Shown here: one piece after another, positions 1 through 4,535 of the stretch
How positions within the stretch are numbered: position 1 is the stretch's first letter
Layout of the letters: every line of letters begins with the position of its first letter
NCBI GenBank assembly: GCA_030656535.1
Contig: JAUSPL010000518.1
Location: 1-5,177 of the forward strand
Direction: 5' to 3'
Length of the DNA: 5,177 nt
Source: Gemmobacter sp.
GTDB taxonomy: Bacteria; Pseudomonadota; Alphaproteobacteria; Rhodobacterales; Rhodobacteraceae
The notes under the pieces: model-generated
The model's input: the letters and a program-made list of their open reading frames with translations, nothing else
Database searches by the model: none
Told to the model about the DNA's origin: nothing
Made by a program: the position numbers and the translations under genes

Positions 1-254
1 AGGCGCGGCAGATACCCCCATTTCAAGAACAGTGGCTGGTTCGGGTCCAACGCCATGCGGGGGGCCCGTTTCAGCAGCCCTGGCCCTGTTACCGGCACGA
101 CGGAACAGGATGCAAGCACGCCGCCATTGCCGAAACTGGCGCCCTCGGCCACCCCGGATTTGTCGATCAAGATCACATCACGGCCAGCCCGTTGCAGCCA
201 AAGTGCGGTGGACACACCGACGATGCCTGCGCCTATGATCGCGATCCGTGTCAT
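1..254 (-). CDS. DadA-type FAD-dependent amino acid oxidoreductase, N-terminal part (runs off window)
   Basis: This is the N-terminus of a flavoprotein of the DAO/DadA family, which oxidises D-amino acids or related amines to 2-oxo acids, passing electrons to the respiratory chain or oxygen. The 84 visible codons begin MTRIAIIGAGIVGVSTALW, a Rossmann dinucleotide fold with GxGxxG at residues 8-13 and an acidic residue (D31) ending the second strand, where FAD ribose binds. GASFGNGGV (residues 38-46) and PGLLKRAPRMALDPNQPLF (58-76) resemble the DadA subfamily more than sarcosine or glycine oxidases. The ATG at 254-252 is preceded by AGGA eight bases upstream. There is no stop before the window edge; full family members are about 410-430 residues, so roughly 80% is missing. 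The family call is secure. The substrate is not, because the substrate-binding domain lies outside, so no symbol is given. Confidence 0.88.
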   Translation of the reverse strand, partial: MTRIAIIGAGIVGVSTALWLQRAGRDVILIDKSGVAEGASFGNGGVLASCSVVPVTGPGLLKRAPRMALDPNQPLFLKWGYLPR

Positions 255-380
255 GCTTGGGGTCCTGTGCCAATGGCGTGGCTGGTGGCGGATGAGGTAC
301 GGCCCGGCAGGTCGGCGGCCCATGAGACAGGCGGGGCCATAGGCGCATGGTTATCCGCAAAGGTGATATAATCAAAGCCT

Positions 381-411
381 GCGCGCGGCGTCGTTTTGGC
401 GCGCCGCGCGC
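381..411. repeat. GC-rich perfect inverted repeat (10-bp arms)
   Basis: GCGCGCGGCG (381-390) is exactly complementary to CGCCGCGCGC (402-411) across an 11-base loop. The stem is all G/C and would be very stable. Neither strand has a T-run immediately after it, so it is not a classical intrinsic terminator. It sits about 130 bases upstream of the minus-strand oxidoreductase start. It could be a structure in that gene's leader or a remnant intergenic repeat. Confidence 0.55.
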
Positions 412-413
412 GC

Positions 414-443
414 GTCCAGACGTTTCGGCGTGGCACTCTGGAC
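414..443. repeat. Second adjacent inverted repeat (7-bp arms)
   Basis: GTCCAGA (414-420) is exactly complementary to TCTGGAC (437-443) with a 16-base loop. It begins two bases after the 381-411 hairpin, and the self-complementary octamer GGACGTCC follows at 450-457. Three palindromic elements within about 75 bases make this a structure-dense patch. No function is recognised. Confidence 0.4.
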
Positions 444-601
444 CTGCCTGGACGTCCGGTCATTGACCCACGGCAGGGTACCCGCAGACCGTTTGCGTCA
501 GGCGCGTCCTGCCCGCGCGTCCGCATCAGGCGGCCCATTCCGAAACCGGGAAACACAGCGCCACATGGTCTGTCGACATGTTCAGCCCCTTGGGTTGGCG
601 A

Positions 602-629
602 TGTGTGCAAATATGTATGCAATGATACA
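602..629. promoter_or_regulatory. Candidate operator in AT-richer island (TGTAT-N6-ATACA)
   Basis: The inverted repeat TGTAT (614-618), GCAATG, ATACA (625-629) lies in a locally AT-rich stretch of otherwise GC-rich DNA. A direct near-repeat, TGTGTGCAA (602-610) and TGTATGCAA (614-622), is spaced by 12 bases. TGTAT/ATACA half-sites are common in sites of GntR-family and similar dimeric repressors, which is a general resemblance only. No good -35/-10 pair could be placed with confidence on either strand here. Confidence 0.3.
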
Positions 630-646
630 AGTTGGAGCCGTTTTTG

Positions 647-656
647 TGACGCGTCA
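647..656. promoter_or_regulatory. Perfect 10-bp palindrome TGACGCGTCA
   Basis: TGACGCGTCA is fully self-complementary and sits 17 bases after the TGTAT/ATACA repeat. On the minus strand it contains TTGACG, a good -35 look-alike, but no acceptable -10 follows at 16-18 bases. It may be a second protein-binding site or chance. Confidence 0.25.
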
Positions 657-1111
657 AGTGGTGAATGTTTGGGGCGCGGTTACAGATGGCCTTGCCCGGA
701 CGCTTTGGGCCGTGCACAGGGCGGGGGCTAGGAATTGCGCAACCGCTATGTCGCATCGGTTCAACGGGACGCCAGAAAAGGGCGCGCCCGGCGCGCTATT
801 GAAGGCGCAGACGGCCCATGACCGCGGCGTTGGGGGGCGCTTACAGGGTGGTGGCACTGGATCATGGACCGGACCGTGTCGGGCGCATCACCACGAAAAG
901 CGGAGTCTTGCCACTGTTTGTCGATGATCGGTCTGTTCGTGTGTCAATGTCGCGGGCAAACGGGGGCGCGCTTTGAAAAGTTGCAGGCATACCGACGATT
1001 TCGACAAACGTCGGGGTGCCGCTGACTTGGGGCCGCACCCGGGCTTCCGGCTGTCTTGATCGACGGCTTTGTCACATGGCTTCAGTCGTCTCTGGTGCGT
1101 CGTCGCTTGGC

Positions 1112-1120
1112 TGATATACA
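1112..1120 (+). promoter_or_regulatory. Probable extended -10 promoter of the alpha-hydroxy-acid dehydrogenase gene
   Basis: TGATATACA matches the extended -10 form TGnTATAAT, with TATACA at 1115-1120 and the TG one base before it. The -35 position (about 1092-1097, CTGGTG) is poor, which extended -10 promoters can tolerate. Transcription would start near 1127, giving a leader of about 40 bases that contains the Shine-Dalgarno sequence. It is the best promoter-like sequence near this gene. Confidence 0.4.
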
Positions 1121-1151
1121 GGCCTCACCCGTCAACAGCTTGCCTTGCGTC

Positions 1152-1157
1152 AAGGAG
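1152..1157 (+). promoter_or_regulatory. Strong ribosome binding site that fixes the start at 1166
   Basis: AAGGAG lies eight bases before the ATG at 1166. A longer in-frame start, TTG at 1145, would put this Shine-Dalgarno sequence inside the coding region and add seven residues that family members do not need. The ATG is therefore preferred. Confidence 0.85.
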
Positions 1158-1165
1158 CCACGCGC

Positions 1166-2377
1166 ATGACCGAATCCAAGTCTGCAACTGGCGCGCCGGG
1201 CTATACCGCACCAGCGGTAAAGGCTCCGCGTGCGATGCGGGATATCTTGTCGCTGGACGATCTGGAGCCCGCTGCACGGCGGTTCTTGCCGACCCCGGTG
1301 TTTGGCTATGTCAGTGGCGCGGCCGAGGACAACCTGACCCGGGACGACAACCGCGCGGCGTTTCGCAAGCCCATGTTCCGCCCGAGGGTGTTGCGCAATG
1401 TGGCGGATCGGTCGATGCGCACCACCTTGCTGGGTCAGACCTATGAGGCACCGTTCGGCATCGCGCCGATGGGCATGGCGGCGCTGTCGGCCTATCGCGG
1501 GGACATCGTTCTGGCCCGGTCGGCGCGGGCAGCAGGCATTCCGGGCATCCTGAGCGGGTCATCCCTGATCGCTATGGAACAGGTGCATGATGCGGCCCCC
1601 GGCACATGGTTTCAGGCCTATCTGCCCGGCGAGACTGACCGCATCGAAGGGCTTTTGCGTCGCGCCGCCGGCGTCGGATATGAAACCCTTGTGGTGACGC
1701 TGGATGTGCCTGTGTCGGGCAACCGCGAAAACCTTGTGCGTGCGGGATTTTCATCCCCGCTGCGCCCGTCCTTGCGGCTTGCCCTGCAGGGGCTTTCGCG
1801 GCCGCGTTGGCTGCTGGGGGTCTGGGCGCAGACCTTGATGCGCCACGGCATGCCACATTTCGAGAATTCCTATGCCGAGCGCGGAGCCCCGATCCTGTCG
1901 CGCAACGTGCTGCGGGACTTCTGGGGGCGCGACCATTTCGACTGGACGCATATCGCCCATATCCGCCGGGTGTGGCGGGGGCCGTTGATTCTCAAAGGCA
2001 TCTTGCATCCCGACGATGTCGCGTTGGCCCGTCAGCATGGCGCGGACGGAGTGATCTTGTCCAACCATGGCGGGCGGCAGTTGGACGGAGCGATTTCCCC
2101 GATGCGGGTCTTGCCGCAGGCTGTTGAACGTGCAGGCGATATGCCGGTGATGCTTGACAGTGGGGTGCGGCGCGGTGTCGACGTCATCCGGGCGCTGGCG
2201 CTTGGGGCAAAGTTCGTCTTTGTCGGTCGTCCGTTCATGTATGCTGCCGCGCTGGCGGGCGACGCGGGCACAGCGCATGCCATCAGCATCTTGCGCGCCG
2301 AGATTGATCGCAGTCTGGCATTGTTGGGATTGCGTGATCTGTCCGAGGTTGGCCCCGATATTCTGGATCTGGCCTGA
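1166..2377 (+). CDS. FMN-dependent alpha-hydroxy-acid dehydrogenase, LldD/MdlB type (L-lactate dehydrogenase-like)
   Basis: A 403-residue TIM-barrel flavoenzyme that oxidises an L-2-hydroxy acid (lactate, mandelate or similar) to the 2-oxo acid. Electrons probably go to the membrane quinone pool. Family landmarks appear in order: the FGYVSGAAED segment with Tyr48, PFGIAPMGMAAL (96-107) with SGSS at 130-133, FQAY (149-152), TLDVP (178-182) with Arg187, catalytic-site Lys277, the active-site signature SNHGGRQ (299-305) with base His301 and substrate-binding Arg304, DSGVRRG (331-337), and phosphate-binding GRP (354-356). DSG rather than DGG and the roughly 80-residue insert between residues 190 and 275 match membrane-associated LldD and MdlB enzymes rather than soluble glycolate oxidase. 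All catalytic residues are present, so it should be active. The exact substrate cannot be read. It appears monocistronic, convergent with the IclR gene. Confidence 0.93.
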   Translation: MTESKSATGAPGYTAPAVKAPRAMRDILSLDDLEPAARRFLPTPVFGYVSGAAEDNLTRDDNRAAFRKPMFRPRVLRNVADRSMRTTLLGQTYEAPFGIAPMGMAALSAYRGDIVLARSARAAGIPGILSGSSLIAMEQVHDAAPGTWFQAYLPGETDRIEGLLRRAAGVGYETLVVTLDVPVSGNRENLVRAGFSSPLRPSLRLALQGLSRPRWLLGVWAQTLMRHGMPHFENSYAERGAPILSRNVLRDFWGRDHFDWTHIAHIRRVWRGPLILKGILHPDDVALARQHGADGVILSNHGGRQLDGAISPMRVLPQAVERAGDMPVMLDSGVRRGVDVIRALALGAKFVFVGRPFMYAAALAGDAGTAHAISILRAEIDRSLALLGLRDLSEVGPDILDLA

Positions 2378-2439
2378 CCTTCGCCCGGATCCTGAGCCTG
2401 TCCAGTCATCGCCTGGATGGCCATGGCAGCGGACCTGCG

Positions 2440-2470
2440 CAGGGATCCGACCTTGGGTCGCGTGATCCTG
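2440..2470. terminator. Hairpin in convergent gap, possible bidirectional terminator
   Basis: GGATC (2443-2447) plus CGACC (2448-2452) can pair with GGTCG (2456-2460) and GATCC (2464-2468). This gives a ten-pair stem with a 3-base loop and a 3-base bulge on one side. It lies about 65 bases after the hydroxy-acid dehydrogenase stop. No T-run follows on either strand, so intrinsic termination is only possible, or the structure may protect 3' ends after Rho-dependent termination. Confidence 0.3.
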
Positions 2471-2501
2471 GCTTAGGCACCCTGCTGGCTGGGCGGCGAC
2501 G

Positions 2502-2513
2502 GGGCATGTGCCC
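2502..2513. terminator. Short GGGC/GCCC hairpin downstream of the IclR gene
   Basis: GGGCATGTGCCC folds into a short GC stem closed by a small loop, about 40 bases beyond the IclR stop on the minus strand. No T-tract follows it, so it is a weak terminator candidate. Confidence 0.2.
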
Positions 2514-2550
2514 GGCGTACAGCGGGGTCCGTCATCGCCGCAACCTGCCG

Positions 2551-3342
2551 TCAGCCGCCAAGGCGGTCGGCAAGTTTGGGGGCCATTTGTGCGGCGACCT
2601 GTTGCAAGGGGACAAGCAGGCGGTCCAGGGCGTCGCGCTCGGACAACGCGCTTTGCAGGTAAATCACGTTGATCGCGCCGAAGATCCGTCCTGATGTCAT
2701 GATGGGCACCCCAATGCTGGAGAACTGCGCGTCATATTGCGCCCGGGAATAGCTTGGGTCCATCGTGGCAAACCCTTGGGTCCGGATGCGGTCCAACTTG
2801 GTGTCCAGCAGCGCCGGGTTTCGTGCCAGATCATTGACCGGCGCGGGATCGGCGGCGGCTTGTGTCACGAATGCAATGCGTTCCTGCGCCGGACAATTCG
2901 CCAGATACGCAAGCCCAAGGCTGGTCAACAGCATCGGGGCGCGGAACCCCGACGCACGGATAAAATTCAGAGGTTCTGCCGGGCGCGACGACGTCACCAC
3001 CAGCATGGCATCCCCATCAAACAGCGCCACATCTGACGGCCAGCCGACCTGTTGGCGAAAAGCCGTCAGATCATCAGACAAGACAGCGCTGGCCGTCGTG
3101 TGGCGGTCATATCCGGTGCCCAGCGACAGGGTTTTGCCTGTAGGGCGATACACGGGTTGAAGCGGGTCGCGCAGCACATAGCCCGCGTGGATCAGCGTTT
3201 CCAACATGCGCACCACTGTAGCCTTGTCGATCCCGGTTGCCCGATGGATGCTGGCAACGGTCGCGTTGGTGCGCAGGCGGTTCAGGGCAGACAGGACCTC
3301 GAGGACCCGAAGTGCCGCGATGACTGGCTTGTAGGACGTCAT
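2551..3342 (-). CDS. IclR-family transcriptional regulator
   Basis: A 263-residue regulator of normal IclR length. Residues about 5-67 form the winged helix-turn-helix: KPVIAALRVLEVLSAL opens it, TVASIHRATGIDKATVVRML (28-47) contains the HTH with its recognition helix, and HAGYVLRD begins the wing. Residues about 82-255 are the effector-binding domain, with family-typical TSLGLAYLA (140-148) and SSIGVPIMTSGRIFGAINVI (208-227). The opening and the WPSDVALFDGDAM segment (101-113) recall MhpR-like members that control aromatic or acyl-CoA catabolism; that comparison is from memory. It is transcribed divergently from the acyl-CoA dehydrogenase pair, with 191 bases between the start codons, which fits a local regulator. 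The ATG follows AAGGA at a rather long 12-base spacing. The inducer is unknown. Confidence 0.93.
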   Translation of the reverse strand: MTSYKPVIAALRVLEVLSALNRLRTNATVASIHRATGIDKATVVRMLETLIHAGYVLRDPLQPVYRPTGKTLSLGTGYDRHTTASAVLSDDLTAFRQQVGWPSDVALFDGDAMLVVTSSRPAEPLNFIRASGFRAPMLLTSLGLAYLANCPAQERIAFVTQAAADPAPVNDLARNPALLDTKLDRIRTQGFATMDPSYSRAQYDAQFSSIGVPIMTSGRIFGAINVIYLQSALSERDALDRLLVPLQQVAAQMAPKLADRLGG

Positions 3343-3397
3343 GTGCGCGGGGTGTCCTTGTCCGGATCAACAGCAAGCAAGTGGACCGCGGAATGGG

Positions 3398-3425
3398 TTG
3401 CATCAGGGAGATCATCTGCTATCAT
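3398..3425 (+). promoter_or_regulatory. Predicted promoter of the acyl-CoA dehydrogenase operon
   Basis: TTGCAT (3398-3403) and TATCAT (3420-3425) are spaced by 16 bases and match the sigma-70 consensus at four and five of six positions. Initiation would fall near 3432, inside the palindromic operator that starts at 3428, a natural arrangement for repression. The leader would be about 100 bases to the ATG at 3534. Confidence 0.5.
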
Positions 3426-3426
3426 A
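3421..3426 (-). promoter_or_regulatory. Possible -10 element for the IclR gene
   Basis: On the minus strand these bases read TATGAT, five of six matches to the -10 consensus. They overlap the plus-strand TATCAT almost completely. A convincing -35 is not visible; at 17-base spacing it would read ATCAGA and lie inside the operator. If real, the two divergent promoters share one melting region and the regulator would control itself. Confidence 0.3.
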
Positions 3427-3427
3427 A

Positions 3428-3453
3428 ATGAAATAGCGTTTCATCTGATGAAA
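3428..3453. promoter_or_regulatory. Three-half-site ATGAAA/TTTCAT operator, probable IclR-family binding site
   Basis: Three hexamer half-sites alternate: ATGAAA (3428-3433), TTTCAT (3439-3444), ATGAAA (3448-3453). The first pair is an inverted repeat with a 5-base spacer. The second pair extends to perfect 7-bp arms, TTTCATC-T-GATGAAA (3439-3453). The outer copies of ATGAAATA are direct repeats exactly 20 bases apart, about two helical turns, so they face the same side of the DNA. The segment 3427-3445 closely resembles the recalled KdgR box, the target of another IclR-family protein. Its position between the divergent genes supports binding by the neighbouring IclR regulator; that assignment is inference. 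Confidence 0.65.
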
Positions 3454-3533
3454 TACAAGGATGAATAGAGGAAATGCGCAGGGCCGCCGTTGCGCGGCGT
3501 CCTGGGCACATCAACAGAGTTTCGGGGGAAAAT

Positions 3534-4535
3534 ATGGCTGCCGATCTGATCGCCGACAGTGCCGCGCGGTTGTTCGCGCAGCACGCAGATGCGCCACAGG
3601 ACGGAAGCTGGCCCGCCGCGTTGTGGCGTGCCATCGAGGATGCCGGTTTTCCATTGGCATTGTTGGCCGAACAGGACGGCGGCTTTGGCCTTGGTCCCGA
3701 AGACAGCATGACGCCTTTGCGCATCTCGGCTTCGGTGGCGGCTGCTGTGCCGCTGGCGGAAACCATGCTGGCGAACTGGATCCTGGCCCGGGCAGGGCTG
3801 CCGCTGGCGCAAGGGCCCGCCGCTGTGGTTTTTGGCCCGGTTCGTCAGGTGCCGTGGGGGCGCAATCTGTCGGTCCTGGTGATCTGTGGTGACGCCATGG
3901 GCAGCAGCCTTGTGTCGGCTTGTCCGGTTGGCCCGGCAGACTGGCAGCATGGGGTTTCGCTGGCCGGTGAACCGCGCGACGACCTGATCCCCGCCTTGCC
4001 GGTCGACGCTCAGGCCCATCTGCCGTTGGACCCGCGGGTGCCGCAGGCGCTGGCGGCAATGCTGCGCTGCCAGCAGATCGCGGGCGCGCTGGAGGCCGTT
4101 CTTGCGCTGTCTGTGCGCTATGCTTCGGACCGGGTGCAGTTCGGACGCCCGATCGGAAAACTTCAGGCAATTCAGCAATACTTGGCGGTGATGGCCACCG
4201 AAACCGCCGCCGCGGGCGTTGCCGCGCAGATGGCGGCACAGACGCTGCCGCTGGCAGACGATCAGCCCGACCGGCTGATCTTGCTGACCGCCGCAGCCAA
4301 GATCCGCGCGGGTGAGGCGGCAGGCAAGGTCGCAGAACTGGCGCATCAGGTGCATGGCGCCATCGGGTTCAGTCAGGAATATCCGTTGCATCCCCTGACC
4401 CGCCGACTGTGGACATGGCGCGACGACCACGGACGCGAATCCGACTGGGCGGCCACTTTGGGCCAGTCACTGGCGCGCGGATACGGCCAAGGGCTTTGGT
4501 CCCAGATCACCACCTTGCAATCGGATCGCTTTTGA
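3534..4535 (+). CDS. Acyl-CoA dehydrogenase-family protein, short and probably non-catalytic subunit
   Basis: A 333-residue member of the acyl-CoA dehydrogenase fold, shorter than the usual 380-400. The helical N-domain (about 1-90) is followed by a reduced middle region lacking the usual SEPxxGSD-type flavin loop. A recognisable C-terminal helical domain has SDRVQFGRPIGKLQAIQQY (198-216) and HQVHGAIGFSQEYPLHPLTR (271-290). By ungapped hand alignment, the place of the catalytic Glu in medium-chain enzymes holds His299, and the alternative isovaleryl-type place holds Ala, so the base seems absent. Such degenerate partners occur in heteromeric dehydrogenases encoded by adjacent genes, as in mycobacterial FadE pairs. 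The next gene overlaps by one base, so coupled translation is likely. The start at 3534 is chosen because the N-terminus fits the family; an upstream ATG at 3474 would add 20 Arg-rich residues and has its AGAGGAA too close. Substrate unknown. Confidence 0.87.
   Translation: MAADLIADSAARLFAQHADAPQDGSWPAALWRAIEDAGFPLALLAEQDGGFGLGPEDSMTPLRISASVAAAVPLAETMLANWILARAGLPLAQGPAAVVFGPVRQVPWGRNLSVLVICGDAMGSSLVSACPVGPADWQHGVSLAGEPRDDLIPALPVDAQAHLPLDPRVPQALAAMLRCQQIAGALEAVLALSVRYASDRVQFGRPIGKLQAIQQYLAVMATETAAAGVAAQMAAQTLPLADDQPDRLILLTAAAKIRAGEAAGKVAELAHQVHGAIGFSQEYPLHPLTRRLWTWRDDHGRESDWAATLGQSLARGYGQGLWSQITTLQSDRF

Larger units (their letters stand above)
255..1165. other. Long intergenic region between divergent genes, no convincing gene
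   Basis: About 0.9 kb separates the divergent oxidoreductase and hydroxy-acid dehydrogenase. Several open frames cross it on both strands. Their translations are rich in Arg, Pro, Cys, Trp and His, show no recognisable domain, and overlap each other in different frames, which is typical of chance ORFs in GC-rich DNA. What can be seen is a pair of GC-rich inverted repeats (381-443), an AT-richer island with palindromes (602-656), two weak small ORFs (646-927 and 818-976), and a promoter-like sequence before the downstream gene. It could be an unusually long control region, hold an undetected small RNA, or be a decayed gene. The sequence alone does not decide. Confidence 0.6.

Noticed and set aside
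367..372. Exact TATAAT on the plus strand
   Set aside because: No -35 element lies 16-18 bases upstream, and no plus-strand gene follows for nearly 800 bases. A chance match is likely.
251..622. 123-residue minus-strand frame whose stop overlaps the oxidoreductase ATG (ATGA)
   Set aside because: The overlap looks like coupled translation, but the product is Arg/Pro-rich with no domain. The frame crosses the palindrome cluster, and the oxidoreductase has its own ribosome binding site.
430..927. 165-residue plus-strand frame through the intergenic region
   Set aside because: No domain, low-complexity Arg/Gly/His composition, and no Shine-Dalgarno sequence at its first ATG. Only the GTG start at 646 within it deserved mention.
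1751..2278. 175-residue minus-strand frame antisense to the hydroxy-acid dehydrogenase
   Set aside because: It lies opposite the SNHGGRQ-containing coding region and has no recognisable domain, so it is a shadow of GC-rich codon bias.
2556..2575. CCGCC/GGCGG hairpin near the IclR gene end
   Set aside because: It lies inside the IclR coding region (codons for the C-terminal residues), so the repeat is explained by coding sequence.
3474..3533. Upstream ATG extension of the first acyl-CoA dehydrogenase
   Set aside because: It adds 20 Arg-rich residues not expected in the family, and the purine-rich AGAGGAA directly abuts the ATG, too close for normal initiation.
3441..4430. 329-residue minus-strand frame antisense to the first acyl-CoA dehydrogenase
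   Set aside because: It is a long chance frame opposite a clear gene. Its Gln/Arg/His-rich translation has no family features, while the plus strand carries conserved acyl-CoA dehydrogenase motifs.
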